This document shows, one piece after another, positions 17,347 to 25,939 of a DNA stretch of 64,000 nt. Both the position numbers and the translations under genes were made by a program. This stretch comes from Candidatus Thermokryptus mobilis (lineage in GTDB: Bacteria; Bacteroidota; Ignavibacteria; Kryptoniales; Kryptoniaceae), in contig NZ_FAOO01000007.1 in NCBI RefSeq assembly GCF_900070205.1, positions 74,436 through 138,435 of the forward strand, given 5' to 3'. The notes below the pieces were generated by a model, which was not told the origin of the DNA, did not search any database, and saw only the letters and a list, made by a program, of their open reading frames with translations. Every line of letters starts with the position of its first letter. Positions within the stretch are counted from its first letter, which is position 1.

Positions 17347-18620
17347 ACTGGGATCAACGGGGAAATTTTGGGGAGAAAGCGTTTTTCAATTTTTACTTTT
17401 AAGATTAGGTGTCCGTCGTCTTCATATTTAACATCAAGAACTTCCCCAAATTTATAAATAAGGGATATGGCATTTGAGTTAGAGGTTTGTTTTGAGCTAA
17501 GATTGAATTTAAGTTCAACTTCGACATAACGCTCATCTATCATTTGAGATATTTTATCCTTAAGCGCTTGTATATTGACCCCACGCGAGGCGGAAATGAA
17601 AACAGCATTTTTGTACTCATTTGATAATCTATAAATCATATCTCTGTTTTCAAGTTTGTCAATTTTGTTAAAAGCAATGATTGTAGGTTTATCAGATGTT
17701 TTCAACTCTGTCAATGTTTCTTCAACCACTCGTATTTGCTCTTTAAAATTTGGGGAAGAAATATCTACTACATGGATCAATATATCTGCTTCAACGATTT
17801 CATCAAGAGTTGATTTGAAGGAAGCGATAAGATGATGTGGAAGTTTTCTTATGAAACCAACTGTATCTGTAAGAAGAACTTTTCGCGTTGGAGAAAGTTT
17901 TACTATCCTTGTTGTAGCATCAAGCGTCGCAAAGAGTTTATCCTCAACATATACATCTGCATCAGATAAGGCATTTAAAAGGGTTGATTTGCCTGCGTTC
18001 GTATATCCGACAAGAGCAATTCTAAATATATCTTTTCTTCCTTTTCTTTGTTCCTTTCTTTGGTTGTCAAGTTCGCTTAACTTCCTTTTTAAAACCGCTA
18101 TTTTCCTTTTGACGAGTCGTCTATCTGTTTCAAGTTTGGTTTCGCCCGGTCCTTTCGTTCCAATGCCACCGTATTGTTTTGATAGATGTCTCCATCTACC
18201 GGTCAACCTTGGTAGAAGATATTCAAGCTGTGCTAATTCGACTTGAATTTTCGCTGGGGCTGTTCTCGCATGCGATGCGAATATATCAAGTATTAAAGTT
18301 GTCCTATCTATGACCTTGCAGTTTATTATCCCTTCAAGGTTTCTCACTTGAACTCCTGAAAGTTCATCATCAAAAATCACTATGTCAATTTTTTCTTCTT
18401 CAACAATTTTTGCTATTTGCTCCGCCTTACCTTTACCGATAAAATAAGCAGGGTCTGGTCTTTCCCTTTCTTGATAAACACGGCAAACCACATCAGCGCC
18501 TGCGGTATCTGCGAGCAATTCAAGTTCGTCAAGATATTCTTCAACTTGTGTTCTTGTTTGATTTGGAAATATAACACCGACAATTATTGCTCTTTCTCGT
18601 TCTTTGGTATAATTAACCAA
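17343..18620 (-). CDS. hflX: ribosome-associated GTPase HflX
   Basis: GTPase that binds the large ribosomal subunit and splits stalled or stressed ribosomes. The 425-residue product has the N-terminal HflX domain (VDIVIFDDELSGVQVRNLE), the RTALILDIF-like segment, the linker motif GPGETKLETDRR, and a G domain (GYTNAGKSTLLNAL, DTVGFI, NKID). The start is a TTG at 18620; an in-frame stop lies a few codons before it and no ATG is available. A promoter-like element precedes it. It is divergent from the initiator tRNA gene. Confidence 0.95.
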   Translation of the reverse strand: MVNYTKERERAIIVGVIFPNQTRTQVEEYLDELELLADTAGADVVCRVYQERERPDPAYFIGKGKAEQIAKIVEEEKIDIVIFDDELSGVQVRNLEGIINCKVIDRTTLILDIFASHARTAPAKIQVELAQLEYLLPRLTGRWRHLSKQYGGIGTKGPGETKLETDRRLVKRKIAVLKRKLSELDNQRKEQRKGRKDIFRIALVGYTNAGKSTLLNALSDADVYVEDKLFATLDATTRIVKLSPTRKVLLTDTVGFIRKLPHHLIASFKSTLDEIVEADILIHVVDISSPNFKEQIRVVEETLTELKTSDKPTIIAFNKIDKLENRDMIYRLSNEYKNAVFISASRGVNIQALKDKISQMIDERYVEVELKFNLSSKQTSNSNAISLIYKFGEVLDVKYEDDGHLILKVKIEKRFLPKISPLIPV

Positions 18621-18645
18621 CTTCTGGTTCTTGATCTTTTTTTAA

Positions 18646-18676
18646 TAAATTTAAGCGGAATTTTGAAAACTTGAAA
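18646..18676 (-). promoter_or_regulatory. probable promoter for hflX
   Basis: Minus strand: TTT (18676-18674), 20 bases, TAAATTTA (18653-18646), ending 25 bases before the TTG start. The -33 has T in place of G. It is interleaved with the tRNA promoter on the other strand. Confidence 0.4.
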
Positions 18677-18701
18677 ATTTCGGTTTGATTTATTATATTT
18701 A
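18671..18701 (+). promoter_or_regulatory. promoter for initiator tRNA and rpsT
   Basis: TTG (18671-18673), 20 bases, TATATTTA (18694-18701), ending 13 bases before the first base of the tRNA. This anchors the promoter form independently of any start-codon choice. Confidence 0.7.
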
Positions 18702-18714
18702 TAACGCAAAACAC

Positions 18715-18787
<73 letters not shown>

Positions 18788-18819
18788 CAAAAATTTTTAT
18801 AAACAAAGAAAAGTGGGAG

Positions 18820-19095
18820 ATGCCGAATCTTAAATCTGCTGAACGCAGAATGAGGAAAGCTGAAAAACGCAGGAGGAGGAATCGCCATTACAAATCAACA
18901 ATGAAAACTTTTATAAAAAAAGTGAAAAACGCAACTACACGAGAGGAGGCTGAAGCTGCACTTAAAAAAGTTTATTCCATCCTTGATAAACTTGTTGTAA
19001 AAGGAATAATCCACAAAAACAGAGCAGCATCTTACAAGTCAAAGCTCGCCCAGTTCGTTAATAGTTTGCCTTCCTCATCAACAAGCCAGTCATAA
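18820..19095 (+). CDS. rpsT: 30S ribosomal protein S20
   Basis: Small basic ribosomal protein that binds 16S rRNA. The 91-residue product begins MPNLKSAERRMRKAEKRRRR and contains NRAASYKSKL near residue 75, as in S20. The ATG at 18820 has GTGGGAG just upstream. A longer open frame from 18685 passes through the tRNA and is not real. It is followed by a hairpin terminator. Confidence 0.96.
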   Translation: MPNLKSAERRMRKAEKRRRRNRHYKSTMKTFIKKVKNATTREEAEAALKKVYSILDKLVVKGIIHKNRAASYKSKLAQFVNSLPSSSTSQS

Positions 19096-19109
19096 GGGTT
19101 TTAAAAGAT

Positions 19110-19140
19110 GCGACATAGCTTTTGATGGCTATGTCGCTTT
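19110..19140 (+). terminator. terminator after rpsT
   Basis: A perfect 10-bp stem GCGACATAGC / GCTATGTCGC (19110-19119 and 19128-19137) with an 8-base loop, followed by TTTCAT. The T-run is short. Confidence 0.7.
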
Positions 19141-19152
19141 CATCCAACCTAA

Positions 19153-19183
19153 TTGAAAAAGTGCATAAAATTTTTTAAATTGT
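19153..19183 (+). promoter_or_regulatory. promoter for B12-binding mutase subunit
   Basis: TTG (19153-19155), 20 bases, TAAATTGT (19176-19183), immediately followed by TTATTGCAAACTGA. It ends 35 bases before the ATG. Confidence 0.55.
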
Positions 19184-19196
19184 TATTGCAAACTGA
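19183..19196 (+). repeat. TTATTGCAAAYTGA motif, copy 1
   Basis: TTATTGCAAACTGA, 23 bases before the ATG at 19219 and directly after the -7 element, so in the predicted start-of-transcript region. The same 14-mer with T for C occurs at 25906 and 28298. Confidence 0.6.
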
Positions 19197-19218
19197 AAAA
19201 ACAAAAACTTTCCAAAAC

Positions 19219-19635
19219 ATGGAAAGAAAAATAAGAGTTCTTATCGCCAAAGCAGGGCTTGATGGACATGATAGAGGGGCTAAAGTTGTAGCAGCTGCGC
19301 TTAGAGATGCAGGTATGGAGGTTATTTATACTGGATTAAGACAGACGCCCGAGATGATAGTTTCCGCAGCTATTCAAGAAGATGTTGATGTAATAGGGGT
19401 GAGCATATTAAGTGGTGCTCACATGACGATCTTTCCCAAGATAATAAAACTAATGAAAGAAAAAGGACTTGACGATGTTCTTTTACTTGCTGGTGGAATA
19501 ATTCCAGACGAGGATATACCTAAACTTAAGGAAATGGGGGTTGCTGAGGTCTTTACACCTGGGACTCTTACGACGGAGATAGTTCAATTTATAAAAGAGT
19601 GGTTTGAGAAAAATAAAAAGCAAAAAGTGGCTTAA
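19219..19635 (+). CDS. B12-binding small subunit of an acyl-CoA mutase
   Basis: Stand-alone cobalamin-binding domain, like the small subunit of two-part methylmalonyl-CoA or related mutases. The 138-residue product has the base-off B12 motif AGLDGHDRG near residue 14 (Asp-x-His-x-x-Gly), then SILSGAH and LAGGIIP. The start at ATG 19219 is the conserved MERKIRVL; upstream codons lie inside the promoter. It converges on the DNA polymerase gene with a 4-base overlap. The large catalytic subunit is not in the window, so whether it works on methylmalonyl- or isobutyryl/ethylmalonyl-CoA is open. Confidence 0.9.
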   Translation: MERKIRVLIAKAGLDGHDRGAKVVAAALRDAGMEVIYTGLRQTPEMIVSAAIQEDVDVIGVSILSGAHMTIFPKIIKLMKEKGLDDVLLLAGGIIPDEDIPKLKEMGVAEVFTPGTLTTEIVQFIKEWFEKNKKQKVA

Positions 19636-21920
19636 CTTATCTCTTCCTTCAATTTTCTTGTGATGATTTCTACATTATCAAAGTTTATCCCATCATTTAA
19701 AGAGAAAATTTTTTTGAAATCATCTGGTTTGAAAAAAATTTCAAATCTTCTTGAGTATTCGTTCAACTTTGACAGATAATAAGCAACATTCTCATCCCTT
19801 CGGAAAGGATTCCATTCCTCTACAAGTTTGCAATTTTCAAACGACTTAACATCAGGGGTTGAACCTGTAATGTAATAGGTTATTTTATCACCGGGGCGGT
19901 AATTTTTCCCCCTTGATATCGCAAGCTCGTAACCAGCGCTTTTATTTCTCCTTCCAAGTTTAACCATTTCAATGTATCTTTCGGGTTTTTCCCTTAAAGT
20001 TTCAGTTTTTGCAAGTTCAAATATGTCAATTTTTCTTTCAGAGATTGCTTTAAAAAGAGATTTATAAAGCTCGTGAATTTTTTCTATCTCACCATTTAGT
20101 AAATATCTTATACACTGTGCGATATATTTTCTTGCAAACGGTTCCATACCGCGCGAGATTAAAGAAGCACCCTTAATTTCAATGTTTCCATCTTTATCAA
20201 GCAAGGCATAGTTTTTCTTTTTGTAGCTTAACATTTTTTTGTAAAATCCGTTGTAGACGAGATTTATCCCTTCTGGCAAAATTGATGAAACCTGTTTCAC
20301 GAAATCCGGAGATTTTACCTCGGTTGAATACTCTTCCGGCGGAAGGAAATAAATGCCATCTGTATCGGCTTCAATGACCTTGCCACCGCGTTTTTTTATC
20401 TCCGCGATGAGATGTTTTAAAATATCCTGTCCAATTGAGGTTACTTTGTCCGCGCTTTCATAATCATTGAAAATAGCGCGACTATAGCCGAGATAACCGT
20501 AGAATGAGTTTATCAAAATTTTAAATGAGGATTGTATTGCGTCGTACTTCGCTTTTTCCTTAGGTGTTTCAGCTGTCTTCATTTTGTGCTTTGCTTCAAT
20601 TCTCATTTTTGTCAAACCCTCAAGCATCTTCAAGAATACGCCAAGTTCATCTTTTTTAGGCGCAACTTTGAAGTTTATCATTATTGAAGGATAAAGGGAT
20701 TCAATATCCGCGTGAACCACATTTTCAAAAATTCCCGTATAGAAAATGTCTGTATAACCGCCCGTTGTTTGAAAACCCACATCTGGTTTCGGAAGCGAAT
20801 GTCTTTGACGAAGATATGCCCTTACAAGCATTGACTCTATTTTTGATGATGAACCTGATTTAATCACTTGCCAAAATGAAAATGGTAACATTTGTGTTAA
20901 ATAAAAATAAGGTGGGGTGAGAAGCTCCGAAAGTTTTCTCGTTTCCTCCGCATCTTGAATTGCATATTTAATTAGCGTCTCGGGTTCATTTTCCCAATAC
21001 CAGGAAACTCTTTCACCTGGAATGAAAATTCTATTGGCAGATGAAATACCGAAGTATCTTGAAACATATTTGAGCGAATAACTTTCCAGCTCTCTTTTAA
21101 CAAAGTCATAGAGTTGGACAAGTATCAATGTATCAATTATATGCCTTCCGTATATTTCTATACCTGTAAAAACGGTTTCTTTATCATAGGTTATCGTCGC
21201 TACCTTCGGCTTGCTTTTATCCCTCCCAAGTGAAAGTTCAACCTCGTTTAACTCCGCTCTTTTGATAAGATAAGGAAGATCAAAATTTAAAATGTTATGC
21301 CCTTCAATTACATCAGGGTCCTTTTTTTGAATTATCTCAACGAGTTCTGATAACATTTGTTTTTCGTTTTTTCTTCTCCCGTCAATTATGTGTTTCCAAC
21401 CACGGTTATCGCTAAGAGCAATTAAAACAATCCTGTCCTCAATCCTTTCGGGGTTGCTGAATCTATGCCTCGTGTATGTTTCAATGTCAAGTTGGATTCG
21501 GTATATATCGTTAAATTCCATACCTTTGAATAATGTTATGCCTGTCTGAAGTAAAAACTGATGAACTGGGTCGGGTCTTAAATAAATTATTTCTGCATCT
21601 GCGTATGTCTCCACTTTGACCATATGTCTTGCGCTGTAATTTCTCAATATAACTCTTACAGCATTCCACATGTCTGTTAAATCGTTAAAGGCGCAAACAT
21701 ATTGATAAAAGTTGTTACCTTTAAGTTTCTTCAACCAGAAATTTTTCCTGAAACCTTCAAGATAACTTTTATCGCTTATAAAAAAGAATGGATAAAAATT
21801 CCTTATCTCCTCCCTTACAAGGTTTCCTTCTCTAAAGTAAAGTTTGACTCTGGATTCATCAATCTGTTGAACCGCTACGATGTTTTTTTCGGTATTATGT
21901 CCGTAGATTAATTCGTCCAT
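19632..21920 (-). CDS. family B DNA polymerase
   Basis: A 762-residue polymerase with an intact 3'-5' exonuclease domain ([30 protein letters not shown]) and polymerase domain ([37 protein letters not shown]). All catalytic aspartates are present, so it should be active. It resembles the PolB / DNA polymerase II line, which in bacteria acts in repair or lesion bypass beside PolIII. It lies one base downstream of the RsmB-type methyltransferase gene and is probably co-transcribed with it. Placement among archaeal or bacterial PolB lineages needs a tree. Confidence 0.95.
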   Translation of the reverse strand: MDELIYGHNTEKNIVAVQQIDESRVKLYFREGNLVREEIRNFYPFFFISDKSYLEGFRKNFWLKKLKGNNFYQYVCAFNDLTDMWNAVRVILRNYSARHMVKVETYADAEIIYLRPDPVHQFLLQTGITLFKGMEFNDIYRIQLDIETYTRHRFSNPERIEDRIVLIALSDNRGWKHIIDGRRKNEKQMLSELVEIIQKKDPDVIEGHNILNFDLPYLIKRAELNEVELSLGRDKSKPKVATITYDKETVFTGIEIYGRHIIDTLILVQLYDFVKRELESYSLKYVSRYFGISSANRIFIPGERVSWYWENEPETLIKYAIQDAEETRKLSELLTPPYFYLTQMLPFSFWQVIKSGSSSKIESMLVRAYLRQRHSLPKPDVGFQTTGGYTDIFYTGIFENVVHADIESLYPSIMINFKVAPKKDELGVFLKMLEGLTKMRIEAKHKMKTAETPKEKAKYDAIQSSFKILINSFYGYLGYSRAIFNDYESADKVTSIGQDILKHLIAEIKKRGGKVIEADTDGIYFLPPEEYSTEVKSPDFVKQVSSILPEGINLVYNGFYKKMLSYKKKNYALLDKDGNIEIKGASLISRGMEPFARKYIAQCIRYLLNGEIEKIHELYKSLFKAISERKIDIFELAKTETLREKPERYIEMVKLGRRNKSAGYELAISRGKNYRPGDKITYYITGSTPDVKSFENCKLVEEWNPFRRDENVAYYLSKLNEYSRRFEIFFKPDDFKKIFSLNDGINFDNVEIITRKLKEEIS

Positions 21921-21921
21921 A

Positions 21922-23433
21922 TCAACTTATTTCAATTTCAATTGTTCTTCTTCCTCTTGGAATTTGACTCTTTATCCCAGCTTTGGTGACAAGTCCACAG
22001 CCAAGCATTATCCCTGAGAATCTAACTGCGATATATTCACCGAGTTCAAAATTTCCATTGTAGTTTTTTAAGATTCCACCGTTAAGGAAAACCTTTACGT
22101 CATTTTCGTTTTCAAGGTCAATGACATTTTTATTAACATATGGCGCAAGAAGTTGAAGAGCACTTGTGGAGATCTTCCATCTTTCCTTTTTTACATGCTT
22201 TGCAAGTTTTATACCGAGTCGCTGGATTATTTGGTTTAAAAGGTGAGTTTTGAGGTTTCGGTTTATGGTTGAATCATCGTTTGAGAAGAAATTGATAAAA
22301 TCAATTGAAGAAAACCAAATTTCATCTGCTTTTATGTGGAATGCGAATTTTTCCCATACACTTTCGTCTATACCGAATCTATTGCTCAGGAAATTTAGCA
22401 CCGATCTAATTTCTTGATTTTTATATGTTAAAAGTTTGAATTTATCGGTTGTTCCCTTTTGAGAGGATAAAATTTTAAAATCGTTTAAGGCGGTTGTTCT
22501 CGTTACGGTTATGTCTGTTTTTCTTATTTTTGCGATGAAAAATCCCTCGGAATTAAATTTAAAAGGATAAATGCGGATAGTCTTTTTCAATCTTTCATCA
22601 AGTTGAACTTCGTTGTAAAATGTAATCCCTTCATCAAAGTCAATGTTTTTGAAACTTATCTCTTCAATTTCAATTGGAAATTTCTTCAATGCGTCTTCTA
22701 TGACGAGTTCGTTTTCTTCAACGGTAAGGGTGCAAGTTGAATAGACGATGATCCCATTTGGTTTTGCTGCCTTTATAGCACTTGTCAGAAGTTGTTTTTG
22801 TTTGTTGCTGAACCTTCTTACCTCGTTCTCACTCCACCAATTTAAAACTTCATTCGCTTTTGAAATTATCCCAAGCGCTGAGCATGGCACATCAACGAGA
22901 ACTCTGTCAAAAATTTCAGGGAGGATGTTCCCAAATCTATTTCCATCTATTGATGTGACAGCAGTATTTAAAACCCCAAGTCGTTCAATGTTATGAACGA
23001 GGACTTTTAAACGGTCGGGGATAACATCGTTCGCAAAAATCACACCGGAATTTTTCATTAACTGGGCAATATGCGTTGCTTTTGAACCTGGGGCAGAGGC
23101 TATGTCAAGAATATATTCCCCGGGCTGAGGTGATAAAGCAATTGCTGGGAGCATAGATGATAAACTTTGAATGTAGAACAAGCCCGCAAAATGTTCAATC
23201 GTCTTTGAAATCGGCACTGGTTCCTCAAGCACTAGGAAAGCTCCTGGAACTAATTCAATTTCATTTAATTTAAATCCGATGTTTTCAAGACGAGTTTTTA
23301 ATTCATCCGGTGAAATTTTTAATGTATTTGTTCTTAGGCAAAGGGGGGGACTTGATTTCAGCGATTTTATCATTTTTTCAGCTGAAATTGGGTCAAGGAT
23401 TTTGAGAAGATAGTTTAGAATTTTCGTTCTCAT
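21922..23433 (-). CDS. RsmB/RsmF-type RNA cytosine-5 methyltransferase
   Basis: SAM-dependent m5C methyltransferase of the Nol1/Nop2/Sun family, probably acting on rRNA. The 503-residue product has the SAM motif LDIASAPGSKATHIAQL near residue 110, the first Cys in VDVPCSALG and the catalytic Cys in YSTCTLTVEENE. Residues ~300-500 form a C-terminal PUA-like extension, as in RsmF/YebU. The ATG at 23433 is supported by a promoter match 31 bases upstream. Whether it modifies 16S (and which base) or another RNA cannot be told. Confidence 0.92.
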   Translation of the reverse strand: MRTKILNYLLKILDPISAEKMIKSLKSSPPLCLRTNTLKISPDELKTRLENIGFKLNEIELVPGAFLVLEEPVPISKTIEHFAGLFYIQSLSSMLPAIALSPQPGEYILDIASAPGSKATHIAQLMKNSGVIFANDVIPDRLKVLVHNIERLGVLNTAVTSIDGNRFGNILPEIFDRVLVDVPCSALGIISKANEVLNWWSENEVRRFSNKQKQLLTSAIKAAKPNGIIVYSTCTLTVEENELVIEDALKKFPIEIEEISFKNIDFDEGITFYNEVQLDERLKKTIRIYPFKFNSEGFFIAKIRKTDITVTRTTALNDFKILSSQKGTTDKFKLLTYKNQEIRSVLNFLSNRFGIDESVWEKFAFHIKADEIWFSSIDFINFFSNDDSTINRNLKTHLLNQIIQRLGIKLAKHVKKERWKISTSALQLLAPYVNKNVIDLENENDVKVFLNGGILKNYNGNFELGEYIAVRFSGIMLGCGLVTKAGIKSQIPRGRRTIEIEIS

Positions 23434-23463
23434 AAATTCGTTAATGCAAAATGGGATTTTTTC

Positions 23464-23494
23464 TAAATATATGATTTTTGGAGATGGAAGGCAA
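23464..23494 (-). promoter_or_regulatory. promoter for RsmB-type gene and PolB
   Basis: Minus strand: TTG (23494-23492), 20 bases, TATATTTA (23471-23464), ending 30 bases before the ATG. All fixed positions match. Confidence 0.65.
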
Positions 23495-23516
23495 AATTTA
23501 CCTTTTGTTATTTTGA

Positions 23517-23547
23517 TTGATTTTTAATGAAATTTTTCGTAAAATTA
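23517..23547 (+). promoter_or_regulatory. promoter for sppA
   Basis: TTG (23517-23519), 20 bases, TAAAATTA (23540-23547), one mismatch to TAnnTTTA, ending 30 bases before the ATG. Confidence 0.5.
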
Positions 23548-23577
23548 ATTCAAGAAAAACATAAGTAACTTTTACAG

Positions 23578-24483
23578 ATGAGCAAGGAAGCAAAATGGTT
23601 TTTGGGAATAATTGGTATAATTCTATCTCTGGCGGTGCTTTTAGTGGCACTGACTTTTTATACGCTTGTCTCATCTATGAAGATTGAAGTTGAAGAAGAA
23701 ATTGACACTGGAAAGGATAAAGTTGCTTTGATCGAATTAAAAGGGGTTATTTTAAATTCGGAGGAGATTGTAAGGCAGATAAAAAAATACACGAAAAGTT
23801 CGTCTGTGAAGGCGATTGTGTTTTATGTTGATTCTCCAGGGGGTGGGGTTTCGGCAAGTGAGGAAATCTTTCAGGAATTAAAGAAGGCAAGGGAGAAAAA
23901 ACCTGTAATTGTTTCTATGGGTTCTGTTGCTGCAAGTGGTGGTTATTATGTTTCTCTTGCTGGAAATAAAATAGTTGCAAACCCGGGGACTATAACAGGA
24001 AGTATTGGTGTGATAGCTCAATTTCCCAATTTTAAAAAGTTGCTTGATAAAATCGGCGTTGATTTTGAAATAGTGAAAAGTGGAAAGTTTAAGGATTCAG
24101 GGAATCCCTATCGTGGTTTAACCCCAGAAGAAAGAAAGTATTTTCAAAGTGTAATAAATGATGTTTACGAGCAGTTTGTTAACCATGTTGCAAATGAGCG
24201 GAAAATGAAGCGGGAGGATGTTTTGAAAATAGCTGATGGCAGGATTTTCACGGGCAAACAAGCTTTTGAACTTGGACTTGTTGATACACTTGGGACACTT
24301 GAAACTGCTATAAAAATCGCTGGGGAAATGGCTGGTATAAAAGGAGAGCCCAAAATTGTTAAAGAGAGAAAAAAGAAACTAGGGCTTCTTGATATACTTT
24401 TTGAGTCAAAAACTCTTGATGAGATAAAAGAAGCAATTTTAAATCAGCCGATTTTACAATATCGGTGTGAGTTTCTTCCGTAA
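23578..24483 (+). CDS. sppA: signal peptide peptidase SppA (short form)
   Basis: Membrane-anchored serine protease that degrades cleaved signal peptides. Residues ~8-30 form one membrane segment. The catalytic Ser lies in GSVAASGGYY (Ser120) and the general-base Lys in SGKFKDSG (near Lys172), with DSPGGG at 85-90. The 301-residue length fits the short SppA type with one protease domain. No clear ribosome site precedes the ATG. It is followed by HU and a TPR protein in the same direction. Confidence 0.95.
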   Translation: MSKEAKWFLGIIGIILSLAVLLVALTFYTLVSSMKIEVEEEIDTGKDKVALIELKGVILNSEEIVRQIKKYTKSSSVKAIVFYVDSPGGGVSASEEIFQELKKAREKKPVIVSMGSVAASGGYYVSLAGNKIVANPGTITGSIGVIAQFPNFKKLLDKIGVDFEIVKSGKFKDSGNPYRGLTPEERKYFQSVINDVYEQFVNHVANERKMKREDVLKIADGRIFTGKQAFELGLVDTLGTLETAIKIAGEMAGIKGEPKIVKERKKKLGLLDILFESKTLDEIKEAILNQPILQYRCEFLP

Positions 24484-24510
24484 AATTAAAAACAAAATTG
24501 AGATGAGAAA

Positions 24511-24873
24511 TTGACGAAGACAGAGTTAGTTAAAATTTTAGCCGAAAGAATAGGACCTATAGTTTCAGTTGCTGATATTGAAAGGATAATTGATGGGGCT
24601 ATTTCTATAATAATGGATTCTTTAAAAAGAGGCGATTATGTCCAGATTCGCGGATTTGGGACTTTTAGAGTTGTGAAACGAAAAGCACGAATTGCGAGAA
24701 ATCCCAAAAAAGGTGAAATTGTCCCACTTGAGGACAGATACGTACCTGATTTTAAACCAACGAGGGAATTCAAACAGATGGTCATTGAAAGCTTGAGGCA
24801 TAAAATTCTTGAGGAGAAGGGAATTCAAGGTTCGTCGTCTGGCTCAAGTGTAGAAGGGGAATCAAATGTTTAA
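24511..24873 (+). CDS. HU/IHF-family DNA-binding protein
   Basis: Histone-like dimeric DNA-bending protein. The 120-residue product has the helical N-terminus (MTKTELVKILAERIG) and the beta-arm region with RGFGTFRVVKRKARIARNPKKG. The canonical RNP arm is present. A ~25-residue Ser/Gly-rich tail (GSSSGSSVEGE) extends beyond usual HU length. The start is TTG at 24511 with GAGATGAG just upstream. Whether it is a HupB or IHF type cannot be decided from one copy. Confidence 0.92.
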   Translation: MTKTELVKILAERIGPIVSVADIERIIDGAISIIMDSLKRGDYVQIRGFGTFRVVKRKARIARNPKKGEIVPLEDRYVPDFKPTREFKQMVIESLRHKILEEKGIQGSSSGSSVEGESNV

Positions 24874-24894
24874 AAAGTCAAGGAAATTTTTATC

Positions 24895-25731
24895 ATGAGC
24901 GAAAAAATTTGTCCCGTTTGTGGTGTGACTTTGCCTGAACAAGCAAAGTTTTGCTATAATTGTGGTTCAAAGTTAGTTGAAGAGATCAAAGTTTTGGTTT
25001 GCGAAGTTTGCGGATATGAAAATGAAGTTGGAAGCAGGTATTGTATAAGTTGTGGTTCTATTTTGACCGGTGCATTGGAATCCACAGCTGAAAAAGAGAG
25101 CGGAAGAAGAATTGATATTGAATTTAAGCCATCCAAAGTTCAGGAGCATAAAAAAGAAAAAGAAGTTAAACAAAGAAAGCGGAAGAGATTTAAAGTTTCA
25201 TCAACTCAGATTTTTTATGTTGGGCTTGCAGTTGTTTTCTTGGGACTGGTGGCTTATGGCGTTATGAGGAAGGAAAAGGAAAAAGCGGTGGATGTACATC
25301 AACTTCCTGAAATAAACTCTGAAATTATGGCTGAGATAAACAAATTGCGTGAGCGTGTTAATTCAAATCCAGATGATATGCAAGCGACATTGAAACTTGC
25401 AAATTTACTTCACGATGTCCATATCTTTGATCAAGCTGTTGAATACTACAGGAGATATCTTGAAAGAAATGAATCAGACCCAGATGCGAGGGTTGATATG
25501 GGAATTTGCCTTTTTGAGCTCGGCAGGGTTAATGAGGCTATAGCTGAGATGGAGAAGGCGTTATCTTATGCCCCAAACCATCAATTGGCGCTTTATAATC
25601 TTGGGGTTGTAAATCTCGCTATAGGAAATGTTGAAAAAGCGAGGGAATATTTTAAAAAATGCATTGATGTTAATCCGAATGCCGATGTTGCTCAAAAGGC
25701 AAAGAGGATGCTTGAGCAACATAAATTCTAA
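24895..25731 (+). CDS. zinc-ribbon, single-pass membrane protein with TPR repeats
   Basis: A 278-residue protein with two N-terminal zinc ribbons (CPVCGVTL/CYNCGSKL near residues 6-24 and CEVCGYEN/CISCGS near 40-56), a Lys-rich linker, one membrane segment (~103-120), and about three TPR units in the C-terminal half (KLANLLHDVHIFDQAVEYYRR, ALYNLGVVNLAIGNVEKAREY). The C-terminal TPR part probably faces the periplasm and binds proteins; the partner is unknown. It lies 21 bases after the HU gene and just before the bS22-like gene. Confidence 0.88.
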   Translation: MSEKICPVCGVTLPEQAKFCYNCGSKLVEEIKVLVCEVCGYENEVGSRYCISCGSILTGALESTAEKESGRRIDIEFKPSKVQEHKKEKEVKQRKRKRFKVSSTQIFYVGLAVVFLGLVAYGVMRKEKEKAVDVHQLPEINSEIMAEINKLRERVNSNPDDMQATLKLANLLHDVHIFDQAVEYYRRYLERNESDPDARVDMGICLFELGRVNEAIAEMEKALSYAPNHQLALYNLGVVNLAIGNVEKAREYFKKCIDVNPNADVAQKAKRMLEQHKF

Positions 25732-25758
25732 ATAAAATTAATTTGGAGGTGGAAACTT

Positions 25759-25854
25759 ATGCCTAACCTCAGGAAGAAGAGGAAAAAGAAGATGAACAAA
25801 CATAAGTGGAAGAAGAGACGTCGGAAGATGAGGCATAAGAAGAAGATAAGATAA
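25759..25854 (+). CDS. 31-residue AURKAIP1/COX24-domain (bS22-like) ribosomal protein
   Basis: A tiny, extremely basic protein read by hand, too short for usual gene calls. It begins MPNLRKKRKKKMNKHKWKKR and ends MRHKKKIR. The pattern KKRKKKMNKHKWKKRRRKMRHKK fits the AURKAIP1/COX24 domain known from mycobacterial bS22 and mitochondrial mS38, so it is probably a ribosomal small-subunit protein. GGAGGTGG, seven bases before the ATG, is one of the strongest ribosome sites in the window, and a strong terminator follows at once. Confidence 0.85.
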   Translation: MPNLRKKRKKKMNKHKWKKRRRKMRHKKKIR

Positions 25855-25863
25855 TTTAATTTG

Positions 25864-25900
25864 GGCGGTTGCTATAAGGCAACCGCCACTTTTTATTTTT
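25864..25900 (+). terminator. rho-independent terminator after bS22-like gene
   Basis: Perfect 9-bp stem GGCGGTTGC / GCAACCGCC with a 6-base loop, followed by ACTTTTTATTTTT. It closes the sppA-HU-TPR-bS22 unit. Confidence 0.9.
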
Positions 25901-25905
25901 ATTCG

Positions 25906-25919
25906 TTATTGCAAATTGA
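25906..25919 (+). repeat. TTATTGCAAAYTGA motif, copy 2
   Basis: TTATTGCAAATTGA preceded by TTCG, 20 bases before the ATG of the S1/P1 nuclease gene and just after a terminator. No clear -33 TTG at the usual distance. Confidence 0.6.
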
Positions 25920-25939
25920 AAAACAAAAATTTCATTTAA

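Noticed and set aside
25869..25901. TTG-N22-TATTTTTA resembling a promoter for the S1/P1 nuclease gene
   Set aside because: It falls inside the stem and T-run of a strong terminator and the spacer is 22, not 20; chance match in T-rich sequence.
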